From Neorhizobium sp. UBA3556 (GTDB taxonomy: Bacteria > Pseudomonadota > Alphaproteobacteria > Rhizobiales > Rhizobiaceae), in the NCBI GenBank assembly GCA_002376235.1, contig DFNX01000016.1, positions 372,001 to 436,000 on the forward strand: a DNA stretch of 64,000 nucleotides. Reading direction: 5' to 3'. The notes beneath the pieces were generated by a model. It was not told the origin of the DNA, did no database searches, and was given only the letters and a program-made list of their open reading frames with translations. The first letter of the stretch is position 1; each line of letters begins with the position of its first letter. Positions 26,731 to 36,004 of the stretch are shown here, in pieces. A program made the translations under genes and the position numbers.

Positions 26731-27498
26731 TCAGCCGTAAGGCGACATGCAGGCACGGCGCGGACCACCGTCGAAAGGCTGGTAACTGTTATCTTCGCTC
26801 CGGTAGGAGCGGTAGCGCTCGTGGCACCAGGCCTCATGAGTCCCGTTCGGCATCGACCTCACGTCTGCCGTCTGCTGCTCCTGCGAGACCATGACCGCAG
26901 CCGACGCTACAGGAATAGCCGCCTGTTCGCCTCTATCGGCATCAAACGCGTCGATTGCCGGCTGGGCAGATGCCATGTCCATGACAGGAGACACGCATTC
27001 CCGTCGCGGACCGCCGCCAAAGGGTTGATAGCTGTTGTCTTCGACCTGATAAGAGCGGTAGCGGGCAAGACACCAATCCACATGTCCAGCATCACGCTGC
27101 ACGGCATCTGTCGCTGCGCTCTCGATCGGCTGGGAAGCTTCTGCAGCATTCTCCGCGATGGCGCGTGTCTGCACGTCACGCTCTTCGCTACGGGCAAAGG
27201 AAGCCGTTTTCACATCCCCATCGGTCGGCGCAACATAGGCTGCCACCTGCACGCCTTCTATTCGCTGATAATCCTGCTTGGCCGGATCGACCGCGGTCGG
27301 CGTGGACGTCCACAGGTCGGGCGTCTCCATATGGGCGAAATGATGCGGCTCGTAGTCCCGCGTCGCATTAGCCACGACAGCAAGTCCTGCGGCGAAGAGA
27401 ATCACCGCACATGCGATTGTGGAGACGAGGGTAAAAATCGCGCGCACGCCAGGCAATCCATCAAGGTTGGAATTGCCGGATAAATGCACGAAAGACAA
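26731..27498 (-). CDS. BA14K-type repeat protein, membrane-anchored
   Basis: A 255-aa protein with a single hydrophobic segment (about residues 20-46), then a polar linker and two copies of a BA14K-like motif. The copies are WCLARYRSYQVEDNSYQPFG followed by GGPRREC (about residues 142-168) and WCHERYRSYRSEDNSYQPFD followed by GGPRRAC (about residues 224-250). BA14K proteins are known from Brucella and other Rhizobiales as small, immunoreactive, lectin-like envelope proteins, usually with one motif. Paired Cys at each end of a motif suggest disulfides in the periplasm. The start may be TTG at 27498 or GTG at 27447; no clear ribosome site decides it. Confidence 0.8.
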   Translation of the reverse strand: MSFVHLSGNSNLDGLPGVRAIFTLVSTIACAVILFAAGLAVVANATRDYEPHHFAHMETPDLWTSTPTAVDPAKQDYQRIEGVQVAAYVAPTDGDVKTASFARSEERDVQTRAIAENAAEASQPIESAATDAVQRDAGHVDWCLARYRSYQVEDNSYQPFGGGPRRECVSPVMDMASAQPAIDAFDADRGEQAAIPVASAAVMVSQEQQTADVRSMPNGTHEAWCHERYRSYRSEDNSYQPFDGGPRRACMSPYG

Positions 27499-27569
27499 AA
27501 GAAGTTCCGTCCGCCGAAAACTTTGTTTTCAGCGATAAACTCTTGTCATATCTTTATTTTAAGAAGAGA

Positions 27570-27645
<76 letters not shown>

Positions 27646-27812
27646 GTAACCAACCGCCTCAGTGGCCTGCGCCGTTGGTGTGAGTGGCCGTATAAAGAGC
27701 TTCTTTTGGCTTGTCTAGCGGCCAGAATGATTTTCTTTGTGCAACTGCTCAAAAAAATCACGACGATAGCCGGAAAGCCTTGTTTCCCGGGCTTTCGCCT
27801 CTGCGATTTTTT

Positions 27813-28730
27813 TCAGATATGCAGCATGCCCTCCGCCACTTTCACAGCCTGCCCGCCAATACGGGCCTTGGAAATCTCGCCGCCCTTGGAATCGATATGC
27901 AGATGGATGAAGGAGGTGCGGCCGATTTCCAGTCCCTGCTCCACGACGATCGGGTGGTGGCCGTCAGGAAGGGCGTCGAATTGCTGGATCGCCCCCGCCA
28001 GAGCGGCGACTGCTGCGCCCGTTGCCGGATCCTCCCAAATCCGCATGTCCGGTGAAAACATCCTCGCATGAAATTTCGCCTGATGATGCACGCCCCCCCG
28101 GCAATAGACATAGGCCGATGCAAGCGCGCCATCCACGAATGGAGCGACCCGCTCCCATAGTGTTGCTTCGAATTCCAGATTTTGCACAGTTGCAAGATTG
28201 CGCAATGGCACGAGCAGAAAAGGCACGCCCGCACTCCAGATAGAAAGCGTATGGTTTTCGAAAGCCATATCGGTGGTTTTCACCGTGATCGAATCCGCAA
28301 TCCCCTCCCGATCGAGCGGAATCTCTATCCTAGCCGGACGGCGCGGCAGCTCGAACTCGGCAAATGTCGCCTCTCCCCGCCGCATCTTGATAGCGCAGCG
28401 TACCGGACCAACCTTTTCTTCAAGCACCGACATCAGATCCAGCTCGGTCACACCCGGTTCGTGATCGCGCTCGGCAAGGGCAATGGCGGCTCCAACCGTC
28501 GGATGCCCGGCAAAGGGTAATTCCTTGCCTGGTGTAAAAATGCGGATATGTGCCGAATGCCCATTCGATTCCGCTGGCCACAGGAAAACGGTTTCCGACA
28601 GGTTCATTTCGCGTGCGATCGCCTGCATCGCATCGTCCGAAAGCCCTTCCGTATCAAAGATCACAGCAAGCTGATTTCCGGAAAGTCTCCGATCGGTGAA
28701 AACATCGTAGATGGCATAATGTCTTGCCAC
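27813..28730 (-). CDS. PhzF-family epimerase/isomerase
   Basis: The family includes PhzF of phenazine synthesis and many isomerases of unknown substrate, folded like diaminopimelate epimerase. The 305-aa product has the family start YDVFTDRRLSGNQLAV, the catalytic Glu in EMNLSETVFL (about residue 46), the RIFTPGKELPFAGHPTVGAA segment and the C-terminal WEDPATGAAVAALAG. The GTG at 28730 follows GGGGAGGAG and is the likely start; a TTG at 28748 is possible. No phenazine genes are nearby, so the role is unknown. It is preceded on the same strand by a Nudix gene. Confidence 0.88.
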   Translation of the reverse strand: MARHYAIYDVFTDRRLSGNQLAVIFDTEGLSDDAMQAIAREMNLSETVFLWPAESNGHSAHIRIFTPGKELPFAGHPTVGAAIALAERDHEPGVTELDLMSVLEEKVGPVRCAIKMRRGEATFAEFELPRRPARIEIPLDREGIADSITVKTTDMAFENHTLSIWSAGVPFLLVPLRNLATVQNLEFEATLWERVAPFVDGALASAYVYCRGGVHHQAKFHARMFSPDMRIWEDPATGAAVAALAGAIQQFDALPDGHHPIVVEQGLEIGRTSFIHLHIDSKGGEISKARIGGQAVKVAEGMLHI

Positions 28731-28796
28731 GGCTCTCCTCCCCTTCAAGACAGTGTCGCACCCTGCCCCACCGCGAGAAAGGAAGCAAGCGACTGA

Positions 28797-29555
28797 CTAG
28801 CCGCCTACGCTTGCGAAGAACCAGTCCATGATCGGCAGCATCAGCGGATTGTAGTTATGGGCCTCGGGGTCGGCGGATCGTATGACGACAACGCCATCGA
28901 TTTCCTGCTCCTCGTCATACGGCATATGCGCCTCGATGCGGGCCACCAGTTCAGCCGAAGTCACCGGGAAGCGATAAAGCCTGAAAACGACGATACGGTT
29001 ATTTTGGTGGCTGGCATAAAAATGCGGATCGGCCTCAGCCTCGGCAAGGTAAAGCCCCGTCTCCTCGCGAACCTCCCTGACCATATTGCCGGCGAGATCG
29101 AGCTTTCCATCAATGATGTCACTCAAATCAAGCGAGCCTGCCGCGCAATGAACTTGCCCCGGATTTGCCGTGCGCTCGCTCATGCGGATGGCGATGATCG
29201 CACCATCGGACGAGACAAGCACGGGATAGCCGAACAGATGCAGCGCCCCTTCGGGATCACGTCGCTTGCGCCACCACAGAAGCATCGAATAGGGAATGAC
29301 ATGCGCCACACCACGAATGACACCCTTGTCGTAGGTCAGGTGCCGCTGCAGCACCATCTGCCCGTTGAACAGATGCGGGTTGGCTTCCGATTCTCTCACC
29401 CAGTTCGCCTCGATCTCCTTTTGATGCGCCGCATATAGCGGATGCGGCCCGTCCACCACCGAAAGATCGAAAGCATCGACACGAGCGGGGCTGGTCGGCG
29501 GCGGCCAGATGCCGGCAGGCTTTCCTGCGATCTTGCCGGCGAAATTCGTTGTCAT
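28797..29555 (-). CDS. Nudix hydrolase-like protein
   Basis: A 252-aa protein with a Nudix core near residues 125-200. The helix part of the box, MVREVREETGL, is present, but the upstream Glu of the full motif Gx5Ex7REUxEExGU appears replaced (DLAGN precedes), so the substrate or activity may differ. The ATG at 29555 overlaps the stop of the upstream EEP-phosphatase gene as ATGA, suggesting translational coupling; a longer frame to 29585 is not needed. Nudix enzymes cleave nucleoside diphosphates linked to other groups. Its partner, a phosphodiesterase-fold enzyme, suggests nucleotide or phosphoester processing, but this is inference. Confidence 0.82.
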   Translation of the reverse strand: MTTNFAGKIAGKPAGIWPPPTSPARVDAFDLSVVDGPHPLYAAHQKEIEANWVRESEANPHLFNGQMVLQRHLTYDKGVIRGVAHVIPYSMLLWWRKRRDPEGALHLFGYPVLVSSDGAIIAIRMSERTANPGQVHCAAGSLDLSDIIDGKLDLAGNMVREVREETGLYLAEAEADPHFYASHQNNRIVVFRLYRFPVTSAELVARIEAHMPYDEEQEIDGVVVIRSADPEAHNYNPLMLPIMDWFFASVGG

Positions 29556-30661
29556 GAAAGGTTGAACTCCACCACGATGGGGCAATGATCAGACGCCTTG
29601 GGTCTATCCCAGCCGATACGCGGATAGCGCTCGATCTCCTGCCCCGGCGGAAAGACGGTACGGAAGGGCTGGCCGTTGCGAATGACATCGGGAACGGCCG
29701 CCGGATTTCTCTCGGCCAGCGCAGGCGATAACCAGATATAATCGAGCTGGCAAAGATGCTGCTCCAGCGGTCCGCGGGCATGATAAAGCGTCCAGCGATC
29801 CATCACGTCGCGCCTGGTCATGACGTTTTGCGCAAAGCCGTCATGACTAAAGACATCGAGCGCGCTGGCCTCTTCCGTTACAGGCTCAAACTGATAACCT
29901 GTACGACGGCTGCCGATCACCTTCACCCGTTCCTGATAGTCGTTCATGTCGCCGCAGATGGCAAAATTCATCCGGCCGACATTCTCCGCACCGAACCTCT
30001 TCTCGATGATGTGCCGCACGGCCTTCGCTTCGGCGATGCGGACAGCCATCGTGCCGATACGTCCGTCCTTGTTGTCGCGTGCATTGCCCATCGATTTGAA
30101 ATGCACGACATAAAGCGACAACGGCTTGCCCCCTATCCTCAGGTCCAGTTCCAGGCAGTCGCGCTTGAAGATCTTGTCGGTCGGGCGGTTGGTTAGCGCC
30201 AGTTCGTCGTTGAATAGACCAAGATCCTGATAGGTCAGAATCGCGTGGCTGCGCACGTCTAGAACCTCTATTCTCTCACCGCTTCGCGTCTCTTCACGCA
30301 TCAACACGGCAACATCGATGCCGCGCCCATCATTGCCCTCGACGAGAAATTTCTGCAGATAGCCGTTACCGACCATGCGGTAGAGATAGCCGTATTCGAA
30401 CGCCTGCAGCGCTGGCATGTTGTCGACCTCCTGCAGGCACAGGATATCGGCATCCGCATCGGCGATGGCGAGCGCCGAAAGCTGGCGGGTATCGTCGGTC
30501 TCCGCAATCAGCCGCGCCTGTTCCAGCTGCTCGTATTCTTGTTTGCTGCCGACTTCGAACAGCCGCAACACCCGATCCTGCCGCAGTTGGTTGCGCCAGC
30601 CGGAAAAATCGAAGCGTGTCATCAGGTTTTCGATATTGAAGGTGCCGAGGCGAAGAGACAT
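29552..30661 (-). CDS. Endonuclease/exonuclease/phosphatase (EEP) family protein
   Basis: A 369-aa metal-dependent phosphodiesterase-fold enzyme. All family motifs are visible: TFNIEN (residues 7-12), LQEVDN with the metal Glu (about 77), VVHFKS (about 190), CGDMND (about 240), QLDYIW (about 316) and ASDHCPIV (about 358). The substrate may be nucleic acid, a phospholipid or another phosphoester and cannot be told from sequence. No signal peptide is seen. It lies 50 bases after the ABC ATPase gene and overlaps the Nudix gene by 4 bases, so the five genes probably form one transcript. Confidence 0.88.
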   Translation of the reverse strand: MSLRLGTFNIENLMTRFDFSGWRNQLRQDRVLRLFEVGSKQEYEQLEQARLIAETDDTRQLSALAIADADADILCLQEVDNMPALQAFEYGYLYRMVGNGYLQKFLVEGNDGRGIDVAVLMREETRSGERIEVLDVRSHAILTYQDLGLFNDELALTNRPTDKIFKRDCLELDLRIGGKPLSLYVVHFKSMGNARDNKDGRIGTMAVRIAEAKAVRHIIEKRFGAENVGRMNFAICGDMNDYQERVKVIGSRRTGYQFEPVTEEASALDVFSHDGFAQNVMTRRDVMDRWTLYHARGPLEQHLCQLDYIWLSPALAERNPAAVPDVIRNGQPFRTVFPPGQEIERYPRIGWDRPKASDHCPIVVEFNLS

Positions 30662-30711
30662 GCATGTTTCCCTATTCTACGCGGCACCTTAGCCAGCCGA
30701 AATGTGGCTGG

Positions 30712-31740
30712 CTACAGCCTCCAGGCGGATCGGATAACGATCGAAACCATATCGCCCACATTGACCGGATGACGGCTGAAGGCACGTAGAACCTGCTCGT
30801 CGCCGAGCGACAGCTTGAGCGAATACCGCTCGCCTTCGAACAGGACCGAGGTCACGCGGGCCGGCATGCCTTCGCCTGCAATCTCGACGTCCTGCGGCCG
30901 CACGAGAATGTCGCCTGCTTCCTTGCTCTGAGATTGGGAAAGCAGGCCCTGCAGCATCGGCCAGTCCAGAAGCCGTTGTTCCACGCAGGCGGCCGGCCAG
31001 GACACGATTGCCCCCTGCCCGACGAGCCCACCGACCAACCGACCTTCAGGCCGCGCATAAATCTCCTGCGGGCTCGCCACCTGTAAAAGCCGACCTTCCG
31101 ACATAACCGCGACATCCGTCGCCAGCGCCATCGCCTCTGCCTGATCATGCGTGACATAGATCATCGTTGCGCCGGAACGTTGATGAAACTCGCGAAACGT
31201 CTCTTCCATCTCCTGGCGCAGATGCCGGTCGAGATTGGCAAGAGGCTCGTCGAGCAGTACCACGTCCGGTTCCGTTACCAGGCATCGCGCCAGCGCCACA
31301 CGCTGCCGCTGGCCGCCGGAAAGGTCGGCCGGTCGGCGATCCGCATAGGCTTCGAGCCTGACCGCCGCGAGTGCTTCCCGGATTTTCCTCGTCCGTCTTT
31401 CGCCGGTGACACCGCGCACTTTCAGGGGATATCCGACATTGTCGGCAACGCTCATATGCGGCCAGAGCGCATACGACTGGAAAACCATCGCCATGTTGCG
31501 GTGTTCGGGGGCCACCATCTCGCCCGCATCCGCCAGCACCCGGTCGCCAAGCAGGATCGAGCCGTCTGTCGGCTGCTCGAACCCGGCGATCATTCTGAGC
31601 ACTGTGGTCTTACCGCAGCCGGAGGGGCCGAGCAGTGCGAGAAAGCCGCCATCGCGCACTTCCAGCGATACATCGTTGACGGCCGGACGGCCGCCGGTTT
31701 CGAATGCCTTGGACAGGCGGTTGAGGATCAGCTTCGCCAC
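30712..31740 (-). CDS. ABC transporter ATP-binding protein (iron(III)/2-aminoethylphosphonate type)
   Basis: A 342-aa ATPase of the FbpC/PotA-like group. It has Walker A GPSGCGKTT (about residues 38-46), Q-loop FQSYALWPHM, signature LSGGQRQRVALAR (about 139-151), Walker B VVLLDEPLANLD and a C-terminal regulatory TOBE-like region. The start is a GTG at 31740 with AAAGGTG upstream, overlapping the permease 3' end by 13 bases. It energises the importer formed with the permease at 31728 and the binding protein at 33434. The substrate is unclear: ferric iron, 2-aminoethylphosphonate or a related solute. Confidence 0.9.
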   Translation of the reverse strand: MAKLILNRLSKAFETGGRPAVNDVSLEVRDGGFLALLGPSGCGKTTVLRMIAGFEQPTDGSILLGDRVLADAGEMVAPEHRNMAMVFQSYALWPHMSVADNVGYPLKVRGVTGERRTRKIREALAAVRLEAYADRRPADLSGGQRQRVALARCLVTEPDVVLLDEPLANLDRHLRQEMEETFREFHQRSGATMIYVTHDQAEAMALATDVAVMSEGRLLQVASPQEIYARPEGRLVGGLVGQGAIVSWPAACVEQRLLDWPMLQGLLSQSQSKEAGDILVRPQDVEIAGEGMPARVTSVLFEGERYSLKLSLGDEQVLRAFSRHPVNVGDMVSIVIRSAWRL

Positions 31741-33422
31741 GGTACCACACCTTTCGGCAGTCGTTTCGCCATCAGTTCCAGCACCAGCATCATCGCGATC
31801 ACCATGATGACCACGAGGACGGAAAGCGCTGCAGCGAGATTGAAGCTGCCGCTGTCATCGAGATTATAGATCGCCACGCCGAGCGTCTGCGTGCCGGCCG
31901 ACCACAGGATGGCCGAGACGGTGAGCTCGTTACAGGCGATGAGGAAAACGAGAATAACCGACGCGCCCGCCGCCGGGGCCACCAGCGGCACCACGATATC
32001 GATAAGCCGCCGTCCGAACCCTGCCCCGGAAAGCCGTGCAGCCTCTTCCAGCGACGGATCGAGCTGCCGGAATGCGCTGACCACGGGCTTCAGGCTGACG
32101 GCGAAGAAGCTGGAGAAATATGCTATGAGAATGATCCAGATCGTGCCGTAGATGGACACGCCGATAATCGGGATCGGGGCTGCAAATACAAGGATCAGCG
32201 CGACTGCGAGCACGATGCCCGGGAGCGCATAGGGGATTTCCGCCAGTGCCGACAGAACCGGCGCAAGCCGGCTTTTCGACCGCACCAGATAATAGCCCGT
32301 CAGCACTGTCACCACCAGGAGACCGATCGCGGTCGCCAGCGACAAAGTCACGGAGTTGAAGAAGGCCGTGCGGGTGATCGCCTGTTTGAACAGGACCTCG
32401 CGATAGGCATCGAGCGTTGCCGTCGCAGGCGTCAGCGGCACGCCATAGGCCGGCGCCAGCGAGCTTGCGATCAATGCCGTCAGCGGCATGACGAGGGTGA
32501 TGAAAATCGCCAGCCAAAGCACCAGTTCGCCGATCAGACGCCAGTTGCCGAGCCGGAACATCGCCACCTGCCCTGAAAGCCCGATGACGCGATAGTCACG
32601 CCCTCGCAAAACTCGCTCCTCGACCGTCAGGCCGATGACCGAAAGAATGGCGATGAGACCCGAGAGCAGCGACACATCGGCGAAGGTATTCGGACCGAAG
32701 GCCGCAAATTTCGAATAGATCAAAGTCGGCAGCGTATAGATCGAAGCCGGAATGCCGAGAATGGCCGGAATGCCGAAATTGCCGACGCAGGAAACGAAGG
32801 CGATTGCTGCACCGGCGACGAAACCGGGCAGTGACAGAGGCAGAATGATGTCCTTCAGCACCTGCCACGAGGAAGCCCCCGAAAGCCGCGCCGCTTCCAC
32901 ACCATCACGCGGCAGCGCCAGCAACCCGGCCCGCAGTGACAGAAACACGAGCGGCGCATTCTGCACGCCATAAAGTAGCGCAATACCACCGATCGAATAA
33001 AGCGGCTGCGGCGACCCAAGCGGCGGCGCCATGCCGATCGCCTTCAAAAGCGCGCTCGACGGTCCGGTCATGCCGATCCAGGAAAGCGCCGTCACCTGCG
33101 GCGGGATCATCGTCGGCAGCATGAACAGGAAACCGAGCGCCGTCTTGCCGCGCACGTCGAACAGCGTCAGCAGCAGCGCGAACCCGCCACCGAGAATAAC
33201 GGCTGCAATCATGCCGAGGAACGAAGTGGTCAACGTGTCGTAAACCGCCTGCCATACCACCGGATCGGACAGGAGTTCACGCGCCCCGCCATCAAAAAGC
33301 GATGAGAAGCCGGTCATGGCAAGTCGTCCGAGCGGCAGCATGCTCAGGAAAAAGATCACCACGACGACAAAGGAAAACAGCCAGCGTGGCTGGCTGTTTT
33401 CTCGATTCTGAGATCGGAACAT
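31728..33422 (-). CDS. ABC transporter permease, two fused membrane domains
   Basis: A 564-aa inner-membrane protein with about 12 TM helices in two homologous halves, as in FbpB/ThiP-type permeases. Each half has the EAA loop that contacts the ATPase: EAARLSGASSWQVLKDIILP (about residues 180-200) and EEAARLSGAGFGRRLIDIVV (about residues 450-470). The ATG at 33422 lies 11 bases after the stop of the binding-protein gene. It is co-transcribed with the binding protein and ATPase. Confidence 0.92.
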   Translation of the reverse strand: MFRSQNRENSQPRWLFSFVVVVIFFLSMLPLGRLAMTGFSSLFDGGARELLSDPVVWQAVYDTLTTSFLGMIAAVILGGGFALLLTLFDVRGKTALGFLFMLPTMIPPQVTALSWIGMTGPSSALLKAIGMAPPLGSPQPLYSIGGIALLYGVQNAPLVFLSLRAGLLALPRDGVEAARLSGASSWQVLKDIILPLSLPGFVAGAAIAFVSCVGNFGIPAILGIPASIYTLPTLIYSKFAAFGPNTFADVSLLSGLIAILSVIGLTVEERVLRGRDYRVIGLSGQVAMFRLGNWRLIGELVLWLAIFITLVMPLTALIASSLAPAYGVPLTPATATLDAYREVLFKQAITRTAFFNSVTLSLATAIGLLVVTVLTGYYLVRSKSRLAPVLSALAEIPYALPGIVLAVALILVFAAPIPIIGVSIYGTIWIILIAYFSSFFAVSLKPVVSAFRQLDPSLEEAARLSGAGFGRRLIDIVVPLVAPAAGASVILVFLIACNELTVSAILWSAGTQTLGVAIYNLDDSGSFNLAAALSVLVVIMVIAMMLVLELMAKRLPKGVVPWRS

Positions 33423-33433
33423 CAGGCTTTATA

Positions 33434-34414
33434 TCAGCCCTTGGTGCCAAAGATATCGGAGAACGTCTTCACGTCCTTTTCCGAGCTCTTCAGCGCATCG
33501 GCAGCGTTGAGCGGCAGAACCTTGATCTCGCTGCGAGCCGGATAGCCAGCCGGCAGATCGATACCGTTGCGGGCCGGGATGTAGCCGAGGCCTGCAGCAA
33601 TCTTCTGGCCGTTTTCCGACAGGAGATAATCGATGAACTTCTTGGCATTGTCCTGATGCTTGGTCGACGACAGGATTGCGGCCGGTTCGGTAACCGCAGA
33701 CACACCTTCCTTCGGGAAGACGAACTCGACCGGAGCGCCCTTGGCTTTTTCGCGGATCGGCATGTAGTCGACGACGACGCCATAGGCCTTTTCGCCGGAG
33801 GCGACAGCCTTCAGCACGCCACCGTTACCACCCGCGGCAACCGCGCCATTGTCCTTCAGCTGCTTGTAATAATCCCAGCCGAGACCATCGACGGCAGCCA
33901 GCGTCTGTGCGTGGATGAGAGCGGCACCAGAAGCAACCGGGCTCGGCATGGTGACGAGGCCCTTGGCTTCCGGCTTGGCAAGATCAGCCCAGCTCGTCGG
34001 CTTCATCGCAGCCTGGGTGTTGTACATGATGCCGGTGGTGATCAGCTTGGTCGAATAGTAATAGCCGTCGGCATCGTAGAGCGAAGCGTCGAAATTCTTG
34101 GCTTCCGGCGACTTGTAGGCGAGCAGCTGGCCGGCCTGCTTCATCCGCTCGAACGTTACCGTATCGGCGATCAGCAGAATGTCTGCAACCGGGTTGCCGG
34201 CAGCGATTTCCGCGTTGAGCTTCGCCATGATCTGCGGAGTTCCATCACGCACCCATTCGACATCCACGCCCGGATTGGCAGCCTTGAAACCGTCGACGGT
34301 TGCCTGCGCGTCGGCATTCGGCTGGCTGGTATAGATGACGAGGTCGGCAGCATTGGCGACGCCGGAAAGACCAAGCGCAACGAGCGCGGTGAACGTGGAC
34401 AGAAGCTTTTTCAT
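33434..34414 (-). CDS. ABC transporter periplasmic substrate-binding protein
   Basis: A 326-aa solute-binding protein of family 1 (FbpA/AfuA/PhnS-like). A signal peptide MKKLLSTFTALVALGLSGVANA (cut near residue 22) is followed by DLVIYTSQPNADAQATVDGF. The segment DADGYYYSTKLITTGIMYNT (about residues 120-140) lies where related iron-binding proteins use tyrosines, but the ligand cannot be assigned. The ATG at 34414 is chosen because the signal peptide begins there; an ATG at 34423 is possible. It is the first gene of the minus-strand series binding protein, permease, ATPase, EEP, Nudix. Confidence 0.9.
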   Translation of the reverse strand: MKKLLSTFTALVALGLSGVANAADLVIYTSQPNADAQATVDGFKAANPGVDVEWVRDGTPQIMAKLNAEIAAGNPVADILLIADTVTFERMKQAGQLLAYKSPEAKNFDASLYDADGYYYSTKLITTGIMYNTQAAMKPTSWADLAKPEAKGLVTMPSPVASGAALIHAQTLAAVDGLGWDYYKQLKDNGAVAAGGNGGVLKAVASGEKAYGVVVDYMPIREKAKGAPVEFVFPKEGVSAVTEPAAILSSTKHQDNAKKFIDYLLSENGQKIAAGLGYIPARNGIDLPAGYPARSEIKVLPLNAADALKSSEKDVKTFSDIFGTKG

Positions 34415-34504
34415 TAGGGTCATCCAGTTTGAGATGACGCGCTTAAACACATATACATTGACACTCTTGTGACAATGATTGACGTCCAGGTAAGGAATAA
34501 AAGC

Positions 34505-34541
34505 AAAAGCGGCGGAAACCCAGGTTTTCCGCCGTTTTTGC
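34505..34541. terminator. Bidirectional terminator after the aminotransferase gene
   Basis: The stem CGGCGGAAA/TTTTCCGCCG (34510-34518 with 34525-34534) is flanked by A-rich and T-rich tracts (AAAAG before, TTTTTG after). It lies between the aminotransferase 3' end and the promoter region of the ABC importer. Confidence 0.75.
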
Positions 34542-34560
34542 TTGTGAATACGACTGTCGA

Positions 34561-35805
34561 TCAGATGATCGGCAAGCTTTCGTGCTCGCTCACCGAAGCA
34601 TTGGCGACCAGCCGCCCGAGCCGCTTGATCCCTTCATCGATCATCTGGTCGTTGGCGCAGGAAAAGGAGACGCGCAGCGTGTTGGCATTGCTGCCATCGG
34701 CATAAAATGCCTTGCCCGGCACGAAGGCGACCTTCTCCGTCGCCAGCGACTTCGCCAGAAGCTCCGCCCCGTCCATGCCTTCCGGCAGCGTGATCCAGAC
34801 GAACATGCCGCCTTCCGGCTTCGTCCATGTCGTGCCTCTCGGCATGTATTTTTCGAGCGCGGCCAGCATCGCATCGCGGCGACCACTGTAAACGCGCTTG
34901 ATCTTGGCAACCTGCTCGGCAAAACCGCGCGATGCAACATGCTCGACGGCGATCTGGTTGATCGTCGAGGAGTGCAGATCGGCCGCCTGTTTCATCAGGA
35001 CCAGCTTGCGGATGACCGGCATGGCAGCAATAACGAAACCGACACGCAGGCCCGGAGCCAGCGTTTTCGAAAAACTGCCGCTATAGATCGTGCGGGTATT
35101 CTCGATGCCGCCCTTGCGCGCGATGTCCAGAGACAGGATCGGCGGGATCGCCTCGCCATCGAAGCGCAAGTTCTGATAGGCAGCATCCTCAAGGATCGCG
35201 ATATCCAGCTCGTCAGCCAGTGCCAGCAGCTTTTCGCGACCCACCCGGTCGATCGTCTCGCCGGTCGGGTTGGAGAAATCGGCAGACAGATAGGCAAACT
35301 TCACCGAGCCGCCCAACTTGGAAGCAGTATCGCGATAAGCGTCCGGCGTCCGGTTTCCATTCAGTGACAGCTGGTCGTAGTTCGGCTCATAGGCATTGAA
35401 GGCAGACAGCGCGCCCAGATAGGTCGGCCAGGTGACGAGTGCCGTATCCTTCGGCGACAGAAACAGCTTGCCGAGATAATCGAGTGCCTGCTGCGACCCG
35501 GAGGTGATGAAGACGTTATCGGCAGAACAGTCGATGCCGATCTTGGCGACATCCGCGACGATCCAGTCGCGCAGCGGCTTGTAGCCCTCGCTGACGGAAT
35601 ATTGCAGCGCCGAGTTCACCTGAGCGCCCGAAAAGATATCAGCATAGGCAGCCTTGAACTCTTCCGCCGGGAACAGAGCCGGATCGGGAATTCCACCGGC
35701 AAAGGAGATAATGTCGGGCTGTTCGAGCAGTTTCAGCAATTCACGGATTTCCGAAGCCTTCATCCGGCTGGAGCGCGTGGCGAAGATATGTTCCCAATCC
35801 AACAT
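34561..35805 (-). CDS. PLP-dependent aminotransferase (class I/II, LysN/2-aminoadipate type)
   Basis: A 414-aa fold-type I aminotransferase. Family words are IISFAGGIPDPALFP (about residues 33-47), LQYSVSEGYKPLRDWI, FITSGSQQALDY (about 120) and the PLP Lys in YSGSFSKTLAPGLRVGFV (about residue 247). The ending segment RVSFSCANDQMIDEGIKRL fits. Close relatives include 2-aminoadipate transaminase LysN and the catalytic half of MocR regulators; the N-terminal HTH of MocR is absent. The substrate cannot be told. It is divergent from the FucU-like gene. Confidence 0.88.
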   Translation of the reverse strand: MLDWEHIFATRSSRMKASEIRELLKLLEQPDIISFAGGIPDPALFPAEEFKAAYADIFSGAQVNSALQYSVSEGYKPLRDWIVADVAKIGIDCSADNVFITSGSQQALDYLGKLFLSPKDTALVTWPTYLGALSAFNAYEPNYDQLSLNGNRTPDAYRDTASKLGGSVKFAYLSADFSNPTGETIDRVGREKLLALADELDIAILEDAAYQNLRFDGEAIPPILSLDIARKGGIENTRTIYSGSFSKTLAPGLRVGFVIAAMPVIRKLVLMKQAADLHSSTINQIAVEHVASRGFAEQVAKIKRVYSGRRDAMLAALEKYMPRGTTWTKPEGGMFVWITLPEGMDGAELLAKSLATEKVAFVPGKAFYADGSNANTLRVSFSCANDQMIDEGIKRLGRLVANASVSEHESLPII

Positions 35806-36004
35806 GGGATGTTTCCTTTTATTTCAATTTTGTTGCCTTGGCATTTACAGAAATTCCGACAGGTCAGCAATACTGACCTATCGTATCCTGCGACATTTTT
35901 TGTCTCCATGACATTCTGCCAAGGCTGATATTTTGCTGGTGCGCGCCCGACTTTGCCTGCGATAACGGGCGACGGAACTTGTCTGTGTCTTGGAGGAGAG
36001 ACGA

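Noticed and set aside
27813..28730. Phenazine biosynthesis
   Set aside because: Only a PhzF-family gene is present; none of the other phz genes occur nearby and the family is functionally broad.
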